Below are positions 39,778 to 50,080 of a DNA stretch of 64,000 bases, piece after piece (position 1 is the stretch's first letter; each line of letters opens with the position of its first letter). Source of the stretch: Cladosporium sp. IMV 00045 (Eukaryota; Ascomycota; Dothideomycetes; Cladosporiales; Cladosporiaceae). Below the pieces are notes generated by a model that was given only the letters and a program-made list of their open reading frames with translations, was not told the DNA's origin and made no database searches. The stretch is taken from NCBI GenBank assembly GCA_001931905.2, contig MSJI02000753.1:1-64000 (forward strand), written 5' to 3'. The position numbers and the translations under genes were made by a program.

Positions 39778-41107
39778 TCATCTAGCCTTCTTGCTCGCAG
39801 AGCCGTTGGCCGCGCTCGCCATCTTCTTCCTCTGGTTGGGCAGCCTCCAGCTCGTCTCCCATCCGTAAAGAGCGCCGCTGCCGAATACCAAGAAAGAGCC
39901 AAGCACCATCAACGGGCTCAATTCGTGTCCGAAAAGGAACGTGCTAAGGATGAAGCTCACGAGCTTCCTGATGTTTAGCACGATCGTGACCGTGACGGCC
40001 GAAGACTTGGCGGAGAGCAAGTTGACGCCGGAAATGCACGCCAGCTGCATCCATGCGTTGAGGAAGAGGAACAGTACGCCTTGGGGCATGGCTTCGGCGG
40101 TGGACAAGGCTCCTGCCAAGATCGAGTCTGTTGCTGATAGTCCAGTCATGCTTTCGTAGGGCTTGTAATAGGTAAGGTCCAGCGCGGGTGTATCGGCAAG
40201 ACGAGACCATTGCCCTTGCAGAGTTCCTGTGATAGGGAAGAAGAGCGGCAGCGCAAGGAAATGCGAGTAGAACAGGTTCTCGGTCCAGCTGGCGCCGTAG
40301 GCCGCGTAGGTGTCCTCGACGTAGGCGCCCATATAAGCCGAAAGACTTTGCGCGATGAGAAGAATGAGCAGTCCAGTCGTGAATTCGGCACTCGAAGCCT
40401 CTGATTCGACTTTCATGGTTTTGCCCTTTGATCATGTCAGCCATCCGCATCTGCTTGATTGATCGACACGCAGGTGTTCATACCTTGCTCAAGGAATCCG
40501 CCCAAGCAGCGACCAACACGCCAACGGTCAGCAGAGCCACGCTTCCGACCTGCAGCTTTGAGTATCGCTTTCCTCTCGCAACACCAGCCAACATCGTCGT
40601 AACGCTTCCGAAGCTGCGCAAGATGATGTGCACGGGCACGGAGATGTTGAAGGCGAAAGCCCAATTGTTTAGCATGTTGATACTATAGAACAAAAAGGCA
40701 ATATACGCCCAGCGTGCCATGGGTACGCTTGCTTTGCCATTGCTATTCCGACTGCTAGCCGCAAGCAGAGGGGCCGGGCTAGCAACCACGCTGATGAAGG
40801 CGAATTGAAGGAATGTAATCAGTAAACCTGTGTGGAGACTTGTCAGACCGGTGTTGTCTCCCGTGAATTACATGCAAGCGCTCAGAATCATACCACTGTC
40901 TGGCTCACACCTGTTGTCGATAGATTAGCCTTGATCAATTCCCCATGAGGCAATCACACGAACCTGATGATCCCTTCCAATGCGAAGACCTGCATGATGT
41001 CAGTGGTGAGACTGGGCTTATAATCAGACGATGAATCGCATTACATTACTGCAGCATCCGCCGAAGATGAGGCCGACGATGCTCACTGGCATCAAGACCG
41101 CCGCCAT
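39778..41107 (-). CDS. Nucleotide-sugar transporter (Yea4/SLC35B-like)
   Basis: Five exons (41107-41045, 40989-40964, 40910-40894, 40827-40484, 40425-39778), 365 residues, all phases consistent. The second exon is 26 bp and the third only 17 bp (encoding part of RCEPDSG). Segments FGGCCSNVFALEGIIR, LLITFLQFAFISVV, SINMLNNWAFAFNISVPVHI and ILRSFGSVTTMLAG match the UDP-GlcNAc/UDP-Xyl transporter type (Yea4, SLC35B4); later helices include LNAWMQLACISGVNLLS and TVTIVLNIRKLVSFILSTFLFG. Around ten membrane helices; expected in the ER or Golgi, feeding sugar nucleotides for chitin or glycan synthesis (family knowledge). The terminal KKAR resembles a dilysine ER-retrieval tail (inference). Confidence 0.9.
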
Positions 41108-41603
41108 GTTCGGTAATCAGGCGGTTGGTCGTAAGAGGCAAGACTTGCAGCTCGCCAGAAAATCCCTAGCACGACCAAGAGTTATGTTCTCTTGAGAATT
41201 GTCGAATTTTTTGAAACCAGGCTTCCTCGCGAGATGATGCTGTGATGGTCAAGATCAGGAGTTGGAAACGTCGTCTTTGCTGCTGCGCGCGCTAGAGAAG
41301 CATGAAGGAAGGCTGAACGCTTGTTGGATCTGCAGCATCACACAATGTCGCTTCCAACATTGGAGGCATGAAAAATTCACTCATATCCAAACGAGTCTCA
41401 GGATGATAGAAAAAGACAATCGAAATGCATAAATGCAACTGACAAATGTGGTTTCATTCATTTAGAATGGCAAATCATGAAACTCGATTATAGATGCCTC
41501 AGTCATCACTTTTGGCGGAAGCTCCGAGGTTCTGTGAATTGATGATGCTTGACGCGAGAAACACCATACATTTGGTTCAACACTCAGGATACCAGGACAC
41601 AAC
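41108..41603. promoter_or_regulatory. Divergent promoter, transporter / COQ3
   Basis: 496 bp between two divergent start codons. No gene or clear motif beyond AT-rich stretches near 41400-41460. Confidence 0.45.
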
Positions 41604-42518
41604 ATGCCCACCATGAGGCCAAATTCCCTTCTCTCATTGCCCGCCTCTCTCCGAAGACTCGTTGCGACACAGCCTTTGGTTCGTGCCATTGTCAATGGTC
41701 CTTCACTTCACTCTTCCTCGACTCGAAGCCATTCTACACACTCCAACACCAATGCTGGAAGCTCTGTCAACGAGACGGAAGTCTCGCACTTCAACACACT
41801 TGCCTCATCATGGTGGGATCCTCATGGATCAAGCAGGTTGCTCCATCTCATGAACCAGCACCGGCACCCGTTCATCAACCGCTGCTTGAGCACTGCACCG
41901 CCTCTTCCTTCCAACTATAAGCGCAAATATCTCGACATTGGCTGCGGAGGTGGTATCTTCGCCGAATCTGCCGCGAGACTACCTACAACACACTCCGTTA
42001 CTGCCGTGGACCCGACCCCCGAAGTCATTGCCGTCGCAAAACGACACCAGCGAACCGACCCTCTCCTCATGGAGCCTGGCCGCCTTACCTACCACAACAT
42101 CCCCATTGAATCGCTCCCTCTACCCACCACGCCCGCCGAAGGCTTCGACATTGTTTCTCTCTTCGAAGTCGTTGAACATATCCAACAGCCTGCGCCATTC
42201 CTGCGCTCTATTCTGCAGCATCTGAAGCCCGGCGGCTGGTTCATTGGATCAACCATTGCACGTACGGGGACGAGCTGGTTCACCACGAAGTTCATGGCTG
42301 AGGAGGTCTTGAAGATGGTGCCAAGGGGAACACATGAGTGGAGTCAATACATCCAGCCGCACGAGATGAAGGCTTGGGCCGACAAGCAACCGGATCTGGA
42401 GAACTGGCAGACAATGGGTGTTGTGTATGTGCCAGGTTTGGGCTGGAAAGAGGTGGACGGCAGTGAGAGCTGGGGCAACTATTTCTTCGCTGTCAGAAAG
42501 AAGAGCCTGGAGGTGTAA
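41604..42518 (+). CDS. COQ3: Ubiquinone biosynthesis O-methyltransferase
   Basis: Single exon, 304 residues. The N-terminal 55 residues are Ser/Arg-rich without acids, fitting a mitochondrial presequence. The UbiG/Coq3 signature follows: EVSHFNTLASSWWDPHGSS, then HPFINRCL, the SAM-binding motif LDIGCGGG (residues 110-117), VDPTPEVI, and FDIVSLFEVVEHI. It carries out both O-methylation steps of coenzyme Q synthesis in the mitochondrial matrix as part of the CoQ synthome (established). The C-terminal block THEWSQYIQPHEM, then GVVYVPGLGWKEV, is complete. Compared with family length it lacks nothing. The gene sits 231 bp from the convergent GT8 gene. No intron. Confidence 0.95.
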   Translation: MPTMRPNSLLSLPASLRRLVATQPLVRAIVNGPSLHSSSTRSHSTHSNTNAGSSVNETEVSHFNTLASSWWDPHGSSRLLHLMNQHRHPFINRCLSTAPPLPSNYKRKYLDIGCGGGIFAESAARLPTTHSVTAVDPTPEVIAVAKRHQRTDPLLMEPGRLTYHNIPIESLPLPTTPAEGFDIVSLFEVVEHIQQPAPFLRSILQHLKPGGWFIGSTIARTGTSWFTTKFMAEEVLKMVPRGTHEWSQYIQPHEMKAWADKQPDLENWQTMGVVYVPGLGWKEVDGSESWGNYFFAVRKKSLEV

Positions 42519-42749
42519 AAATACTGCGGGATCAATTTCCAAAGACTACAATGGAGGCGGTAATTCACTGGATCTAGAGAAAAGAGGACAACATCTGTAC
42601 TACTAACGGCACTTGCAATCTTAAGATCTGCTCAGAGCATCCGTAATCGCGCTCATGTCTATCGCCTGCTTCCCAAACCCTTCGAATGCCATTTCCCTGG
42701 CTACTATCATTCTCTGCGAAAGCTAAACCTTCACGCCTTGGCCTGCACT

Positions 42750-43781
42750 TTACGCCCTCCCACCATCTCTTCCGCGATAAAACCCTTCCATCTCGGCCCT
42801 CTGCTCTCGCCACAAGCTCTTCAAGAACGGATCATGGCTTCCATCGCCATCCCAATACTTTGCATGAAAACTCCGCGCTCCGCCTTGGTAGTCTCTCTCC
42901 GTCGGCCAATTCACATTCCAATTATACCACAGCGGCTTCCACGGCATATTGCCATCCCAGCGATGTGCATAGTTCAGCAAGTTCTGCTCAGGAAACCCAG
43001 GATCAAAGCGACCAGGCAGCTTAAGGAGCGACACGTAGTAGTCGAAAAGCACCTTTGAAGGCGTGAAGACGAAGAAGCCACAGTTGAGGTAGTTCGAGTC
43101 CGTCGGCGGTGGATACGGATGGTCGTATCCGAAGAGATCGGCATGCGTTGCTAGCATGTAGGTCCGTGGTAGCGCCCCTTCGTCCTCCTTCACTTGGTCC
43201 AGGTTCGTCAGCGTCGGCTGCGTCAGCGTCGCTTCGTCAAAGAACACCCCGTCCAAAGGCGCGGTGACCAAGTGGTCGGCGTCGATAAACAGAATTTTGC
43301 TCCACTCGGTCATCTGGAACAGACGCAGCTTGGCCATCACATCAGCCCAACGTGCTGTGCCAGGGCGCACCCAGTCGGCCTCAAGCTTATCCACGACGCG
43401 GATCAGGGCTCCATCTTTCGCCAACCGCTCACGCTTGCTCTTCGCCACGTCTTCGGTGCAAAGCACGATGAAAGGGATGGAGTTGTTCGTCCCTGCGCTG
43501 CGGGAGTGTAGCAGTTGGTACGCCAGCACTCGTGCACCGAGGTAGTAGCCATCATCGTCATCGTTGGGGACCTCGCCTTCTTTTGTTTCGAAGGTGGTCG
43601 CGGCCAAAAACGTCGCGAAAGCGACTTTTGGCGAGTTTACGCCGCCTTGATGGCTCCTGACACTGCCAGGTACGCCAGGAATATACGAGTTCCAGTGAGA
43701 CGACTTTATGGTGAGCGTGATGAGAGCCGAGGCGAGGAAGAGGAAGATGAAAATCGCGACGGTGCGCGGATTTGTCGCCAT
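42750..43781 (-). CDS. Glycosyltransferase family 8-like type II membrane protein
   Basis: Single exon, 343 residues. A short cytoplasmic head precedes one signal-anchor helix (residues 8-25, VAIFIFLFLASALITLTI). The luminal catalytic domain has GT8/GT-A features: FATFLAA, YYLGARVLAYQLLHS, the metal-binding DAD (167-169, ILFIDADHLV), YLNCGFFVFTPS, and the substrate loop FPEQNLLNYAHRW with NWPTERDYQG. This resembles glycogenin-like and fungal GNT1-like N-acetylglucosaminyltransferases; the hydrophobic anchor points to the Golgi rather than cytosolic glycogenin. Sugar donor and acceptor are unknown. Signature residues of the DxD site are intact, so it is likely active. Confidence 0.88.
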   Translation of the reverse strand: MATNPRTVAIFIFLFLASALITLTIKSSHWNSYIPGVPGSVRSHQGGVNSPKVAFATFLAATTFETKEGEVPNDDDDGYYLGARVLAYQLLHSRSAGTNNSIPFIVLCTEDVAKSKRERLAKDGALIRVVDKLEADWVRPGTARWADVMAKLRLFQMTEWSKILFIDADHLVTAPLDGVFFDEATLTQPTLTNLDQVKEDEGALPRTYMLATHADLFGYDHPYPPPTDSNYLNCGFFVFTPSKVLFDYYVSLLKLPGRFDPGFPEQNLLNYAHRWDGNMPWKPLWYNWNVNWPTERDYQGGARSFHAKYWDGDGSHDPFLKSLWREQRAEMEGFYRGRDGGRA

Positions 43782-44483
43782 GATTGACGTAGCCGCTTAC
43801 TGCGAAGGATACTAGCAATGGAATCACTTTCCAAAGAAGCTCATGTTTCCTACAGTGATCTTGTTGCGACGTGGACTTTTACGCGCCCTTGCACTAAAGT
43901 CTTGCGCGTCGCCACGAATGGCACGCAAGGGGTTTTGTGTCGCTGTCTCAAGAATTGAGAGACATTCTTACCATTTACGGCCATCGTCTCTATATTGGGA
44001 TTGAATTCGGTTTGGTTTGTCGCCTACATGGCCTTTAAGAAATAGCGTGGTTGTGTGGCTTTCGGTCAGGGTTGCCCGATCTGGTTTCACTGACTACAGT
44101 TTGGTTTGAGGATAAGAGACACCAACTTGCGCCGCCCTGATTATGGCGCGCGGTTTGTCCTACTGATATGGCTCTTTCCGTGGAAAGTACGTTTGGCATG
44201 ATCCTCACATGAGTACCCCAAATTTCTAATCTCCTGGAGAATCTCGGCTTCATTAGTTGATAGCAGCACCGACATTGAGCTTTGTTCGCGCTGCCGCCAC
44301 TTAAAGCTCTATGTATGCAGTGAGCTACCTCGTTGTACCATCCACAAGCGTAATGCTGCATACGCGAGGCCGCCTCCGGCTCAGCCTCGTGGGCAAGCGG
44401 GTTGTCAGCTCTCTTCCTCTTGCCTGGCGACAATGCTCACACCAAGCAAATCATTCTTGTAACGTCATTTCATTCATATAAAT
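43782..44483. promoter_or_regulatory. Divergent intergenic region, GT8 / NLR
   Basis: 702 bp between divergent start codons of the GT8 and the NACHT-ankyrin genes. No gene is visible; an open minus-strand frame around 44035-44433 has no domain. An AT-rich CATATAAAT stands right before the NLR ATG. Confidence 0.4.
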
Positions 44484-47400
44484 ATGGCCGAGGTGGCAGC
44501 CTGTGCAATTGGAATCGCTTCTTTCGGGTAGGTGTGATCAGCGAGATGGAGATGCTGGGAATAATATGCTGACAGGCTATTCTTCTCATGAACAGCATAC
44601 AAGTATGCCAGGGCCTCCTCGCATACTATGCCGACTGGCATGACTACAAGTCGAACTTTAGCAGCACATACGGCTCGATCGAGGAGCTCAGCAGGACTCT
44701 GATTCTTCTCAAGAGCTCACTGAATCGGCAAAATCTGGACAAAGCAAGAGTTGATCAGGTCAAAAAATGCCTAGAATCATGTACGGAAAATCTGACACAG
44801 CTCTCTAAGAGCTCTGGGAAGCTACAAGAATACCACAGACCGAAAGGGTTGCGACAGATTTCATGGGCTGAAGTGCAACGAATCTGGTACCCTTTCAAGA
44901 AGAGGACCTTGGACAAGCTGCAAACGAACGTTTCCACAGCACAACAACGATTGAACCTTGCACTACAGGTGCTTCAGCTTGATGTCAGTGCTGGATCGCA
45001 TGAGGTTCTCACCGGCCTTGAGAAGTCCACTGCCCGACTCACAATTTCTGTGGCGCAAATAGCAGCACAAAACCAGCAATTGCTTGACAGCCAGTACTCT
45101 GACGATTTCCTCAAGATCGTCAAGTGGCTCTCACCTCCAGATCCATGGATCAACCATGCATCAGCACGCAAAGCCCACGACAGTCAAACGGGAAGCTGGT
45201 TAGTCCAATCTGCTACCTTTCGCAAGTGGAAGCTCGGCGATATTCAAAATGTCTGGTTGCACGGAAAAGCGGGCTGCGGAAAGACTATCCTCTGCTACAC
45301 AGCGATCGAGGACATGCGCTCGCGTTGCCAGAGCGATCCAAACGTTGGCCTCGCGATATTCTACTTCTCTTTCTCCGACGATCGCAAGCAAACACTGGTG
45401 GATTTGCTGCGCTCATTGGTTGCTCAGCTTGGACAGAAAGAGCCTGCCCTTTCTATGCTTCGCCAGATGTCTGAAAGCATGCCTGATAGGTCGCCAAGTT
45501 CGGAAGACTTTGAGAAGGTCTTGATGGCCTCCATCCAATCCTATGATCAAGTTTTCCTTTTCATAGACGCCCTCGACGAATGCCCCGATCACCACAAAGA
45601 CCGCGAGGATGTCCTTGAGTTCTTTGAGAGCTTAGCACACAACGCATCAAACATCAGGGTATTTTCGACAAGCCGGCACGTCGACGCGATCAGCGAATCA
45701 ATGAAGACAATCAGGGCTGAAACGATTTGTATTGACACTGCTGCTGTGAACGCGGACATCCAGATGTATGTTCACAACGAGATGTCACGCGACCGCGTCC
45801 TCCGTCGGTTGAATTCGAAAACCCAGGACCTAATCGAGCACACATTCGCTGAGAAGGCCGATGGAATGTACGCATAGATACCTTCCTTTAAGAAATGTTC
45901 AAGTGAAGCTGACCGACTTTGCCATGTAGGTTCAGGTGGGCAGACTGCCAACTCCAAGAGTTGAAGAAGCTCAAGTCCACGAAGCCAAACTACGTGCAGG
46001 AAGCACTTCATTCTCTTCCGGCGACACTAGATGACACTTACGCACGCATGCTGCGCGGTATCGGCGAAATGTACCATGCGGAAGCTCTCACGCTACTACA
46101 GTGGCTCGCTTATGCGCGGTCTCCTCTACCACTCAACGAGCTCGTCGAGGCCGCCATGATAAATCCGCTTGACGAAGACTGCATTGATCTCGATAATGTT
46201 GGAGAGCCAGAAGACGCGTTGAATATCTTATCTGGACTGGTCATAACTGAGGAAACCGAGTCAACGCTCGTGGACGATCCCGACGCTCTGGCAAACCGGT
46301 GGGCAAACGTGTCTTCCTCACCTGGCCGTCTGAAGATACAGACAGACCTCCTTGACCCACCCACTCCTCCTCGCATTCGATCGTCGGTTGTCAAGGTCAA
46401 ACTTGCGCACTTCTCCGTCAAAGAGTTCCTCGAGTCTGCACGCATCCGCAGCGGTGATGCAGCCTTGTTTCACCTCGACCCTGGAAGATCGCACAGCTTT
46501 CTCACTCAATGCTGTCTTGCGTATTTGCTGCACTACAGTGCAAGCGAAAAGAAAAGATCGAGTCCAGAAGATCTCAATATCTTTCCTTTGTTGAGGTACG
46601 CAGCTGACTCGTGGTTCTATCACTCTGCGCTTAAGCAGAGTGACGAGGTTAGCTATGAGCTCGCCTTCCTAGGGAATGAAGATGCGGTTCAGGACTGGGA
46701 TCTCGTACGCTCCTCTGACGACTCGATTATTAGGCGGTCCTTTGCTGTTCCACTCCCCGCAGTTGCCGCTATCTACTATGCAAGCTTGCTCGGCCTACAC
46801 AACGTAGTGGAAAAACTCATGGTAGGCAAGTCGACGTCATACGTACAAATGGACGCAAATACAACCGCCGTCCAGGCTGTCAACTCTTTCTGTTCGCCTA
46901 CACAGGGCGTTGACGCAGGACATTTTTACGTCTGTTCCGCAAATGGAGGCGGTGTTGACATAAGCGGCGCAAGAAGCCATCTCGACGACGCTCTGCAAGC
47001 CGCTTCTTCCTCTGGCCATGAGCGCGTTGTCGCATCGTTGCTTTCAAAAGGTGCAAACGTCAACGCGGAAGCAGGCGAATGTTACAGTGCGCTGCTGGCG
47101 GCCGCTCTCCATGGTCACAAAAACGTGGTTGCACTGCTGCTGGACCAAGGCGCAAATGTGAATGCTGTCGATGAAAATTGTCCTTACATCACTGCCCTTC
47201 AAGCTGCGTGCTCGCTAGGACGAAGAGACATCGTTGAGCTTCTGTTGAGACGAGGGGCAGACGCGAGCTTGATTGGGGGGGCACACGGCAGTGCGCTCTC
47301 TACCGCCTGTTTCTATGGACATCTGGACCTTGTCCCGATTCTGCTCGACAATGGCGCCGATTTGAATGCGCCTTGTAGTGACCAAGGCCCGGCGCTGTGC

Positions 47401-48567
47401 GTGGCGGTTGGTAACGGACAGTACAGTGTTGTGAAATTGCTGCTCGATGAAGGCGCAAACGTCAATTCTTTCGGCGACCAAGGACCCGCTTTGCAGGTTG
47501 CTGTATGCCTCGGGCATGAGGACCTGACAAGCTTAATTTTAGACAAAGGCGCAGATATCAATGCCAGTGGATTGGGCGGCAGCGCGTTGCAAATTGCTTG
47601 CAAAAACGCTGATCTCAGAATTGCGGTTCTCCTCCTTGACCGTGGTGCGGACGTTAACGCCCAAGGACCAGATGGCAGTGCGTTATGCATTGCTGCTCGT
47701 GATGGCCTCACGAATTTGGTGAGACAATTACTTGAGCGTGGAGCCCAGGGACACCGTGACGATGCACTGCAATGTGCTGCCCATCACGGTCAAGTGGAGG
47801 TTGCGGAGCTACTCCTCGAACACGGGGCCAACATTCACGCCCAAGGCCCAGATCTTAAGGGCAATGCCCTACATCGGGCGGCCTCTCAAGGCCACATGGA
47901 GGTCGCAAGGCTACTACTCGAGCATGGAGCAGACATTGAGGCGCAGGTCGCTGGCAATAACGCCTTGCAGCGCGCTGCTAGGCATGGCCATCTTGAGGCT
48001 GTAAAGCTGTTACTCAAGTATGGTGGCGAAGTCAACGCCCGCAGTTCTGAGGGCAATGCCCTGTACGACGCGTCCTTCATGGGTCATGTGGAGGTCGCGA
48101 GACTACTGCTTGAGCATGGTGCGGACTTGCACAAACAGAGTCTTGAAGGTACTGCTCTGCACGGTGCATCAATGGGTATTCATCCAGACGTTGTTGAGCT
48201 TCTGCTTGGATATGGTGCAGATGTCAATAGTCAGGGGCCTAAAGGCAGTGCGCTGCAACTTGCTTCACGAACAGGAATGTGGTCCACCTGGAATATTGAA
48301 GGTACTTTGCAAGTTGTTAAGCTATTGCTCGAACATGGTGCGGACATCAATGCCGAAGGCCCCGAAAGTAGTGCATTGGAAGTTGTATCGGCAGAGGGCA
48401 ACACCCAAGTCGCGGATCTACTGCTCGCACGTGGTGCGAAATCCAACGTCAAAGGCAGTGAGGACTTTAAATTGCAACCCACATCTGCGGACGGACAAGC
48501 AGACCTTGCTCTTTATGCAAGTACCCTGGATTTATCTGATTCGCTTCTCAAGAGAATCATTCAGTAA
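44484..48567 (+). CDS. NACHT-ankyrin protein, fungal NLR-like (STAND) receptor
   Basis: Three exons (44484-44527, 44596-45867, 45930-48567), 1317 residues, both junctions phase 2. The N-terminal domain starts MAEVAACAIGIASFGIQVCQ, matching the helical N-terminal domain of many fungal STAND proteins (Helo-like). The NACHT NTPase follows with Walker A LHGKAGCGKT (about 235-245) and Walker B VFLFIDALDECP. The linker KADGMFRWADCQLQEL-like segment spans the second splice site. About 15 ankyrin repeats run from roughly residue 790 to 1275, many with the form ALxxAAxxGHxxVAxLLLEHGAD. Fungal NLRs of this form act in non-self recognition and regulated cell death in studied cases; the role here is inferred. 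The frame is intact, so it is probably functional. The first exon is only 44 bp and is easily missed. Confidence 0.92.
46981..48432 (+). repeat. Ankyrin-repeat coding region (about 15 units of 90-100 bp)
   Basis: Within the NLR gene. Repeated coding units of about 33 codons with recurring words such as CTGCTCGAGCATGG(A/T)GC (around 47810, 47920, 48105 and 48330) and GGCAGTGCGCTG. Neighbouring units 9-13 are most alike, as expected if repeats are exchanged or duplicated; one unit (about 48240-48310) has an insertion with WSTWNIEG. Confidence 0.85.
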
Positions 48568-48966
48568 AGAGTGCGATCTTGCCTAGGTAACGAAAATCTA
48601 GATGACACTCTAACGAGCCATTTTCAGGCATCTGGAAATACCTTGTTCTTATCCCTGATCCCGATTTGATGCTACATCTTAGACTGAACGCTGCCTTACT
48701 TCTGTGCACATGCATACCTGCTTAGGAGAATGCCCCGATACGACCATGCCTCTGTGCACCACGTAGACGTCTCAAATTCAAGGGCGCACAAGGGGACTGG
48801 AGACGATCACCTAGAAATTCAAGGGAAAAGTGAGTGAACGCGTCAGCGTATGATCATAAGCCATTTTATCATTTGCAGTTCTGAGTACTGCAACAAAGTG
48901 TCCAAGAATGAACACAGCATATCCTGAAGCACAGCGAAAGAGGAAACGCAACGAAGTGGTCCCACC
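48568..48966. other. Intergenic region between convergent genes
   Basis: 399 bp between the NLR stop codon and the stop codon of the Cys-rich membrane protein gene. Nothing recognisable. Confidence 0.4.
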
Positions 48967-50080
48967 CTACCTCTTCCCACTCTTCGGCGTGCCGCTGACA
49001 TCATCTTCCACACTCCTCTCCCTCACAAGCACCTTCTTCCTCTTCCCCTGGCTTGCCGGGGTAGGCGTTCCCTGCGCCATGCCATTCTCCAAATCACCCA
49101 CCGGCGTCGCACCTCTAGCCAGAGGACTCGACCTGCCACTAGCAAGCGGTCCTCCACCAACGACAGGCGGCGGCAGCTTCTCGATCGCATCGTCCGATCC
49201 AGACGCGAGGCGTGACTCCGAGCGCGTGTAGTTGTAGCCGTAGGGCATGAAGGCTTCTCTGGTGCGCTGCGGGCTGTCGCGGCCAGGGGCGGGTGGGTTG
49301 AAGACGGGCACGACGGAGGCTTGCGATGGGCCATCGCCTTTCTCTGATGAGTTTTGGTTGGGTGCTGAGCGCGTGGTGATGCCTTCGTTGAATGAGGTGT
49401 TGATTTCGTCGCGTTTGCGGTCGTGGCGCTTTTTGAGCCAGGTCCCTAGGATGCCGAGCGCGGAGAGTCCGATTGCGAGGACGATGAGCATTACGACCCA
49501 TTTCTGGAAGCTTTTGTTAGGTATTGCACAAGCAGAATCCAAGGCAATCTTGACTTACCCAGTGATTGTCCCACCAACTACCCTGCTGGGGTTCGCTGTT
49601 GTTTGAACCCTGAGAGTTGGCGGAAGACGACCCTGTCGCCGCAGCACCCGCAGCTGCAGTGCTACTCGTACTAGGTGTTGCAGAGGTGCTCGTAGATGTC
49701 ATAGTGACCGTAGTTTGTCCGCCACTGCCATCATCCGCGTGTTCGCTTGCCCCGTTGTCATTGCCGCAATTGCTTTGGTACCAAGTCATGACCTGCTGGT
49801 TCTGGCTTGGGTCCGTACAGAAGGCATCGCAAATACCACTCGGGCTGGAGTGGAGACTCGTGAGATATCCCGACTGGCAGAAACATGCCCATATAGCCTG
49901 GTTGGCGCTTGCGGTTCCGCCGCACGCTTGAGCGGCTTGATTGAGAAGTGTACATGACTGCGCGCAAGTGGGAAGATCTTGAGCGAGAAGCTGAGCGGAG
50001 GCGAGGGAGGCTGAGAGGAGGACGAGGAGAGCGCGGGTTCTCGTGTTTGAGATCATGGTGGTGGCCGAGGGTGTGCTCAT
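48967..50080 (-). CDS. Cys-rich type I membrane protein (CFEM-like ectodomain)
   Basis: Two exons (50080-49559 and 49503-48967) joined over a 55-bp intron in phase 0, giving 352 residues. A signal peptide (ALLVLLSASLASA) is followed by a Cys-rich segment of about 70 residues with eight Cys (CAQSCTLLNQAAQACGG, CFCQSGYL, ICDAFCTD, SNCGN), a Ser/Thr-rich stalk, and one transmembrane helix at about 176-197 (VVMLIVLAIGLSALGILGTW). The cytoplasmic tail begins KKRHDRKRDE and is Pro/Ser-rich. Eight Cys in a small ectodomain recalls CFEM, but spacing was not matched strictly; other fungal 8-Cys families are possible. A cell-surface role, perhaps in sensing or wall contact, is inference. Start is the outer ATG; a second in frame eight codons on would shorten the signal peptide. 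Confidence 0.78.
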
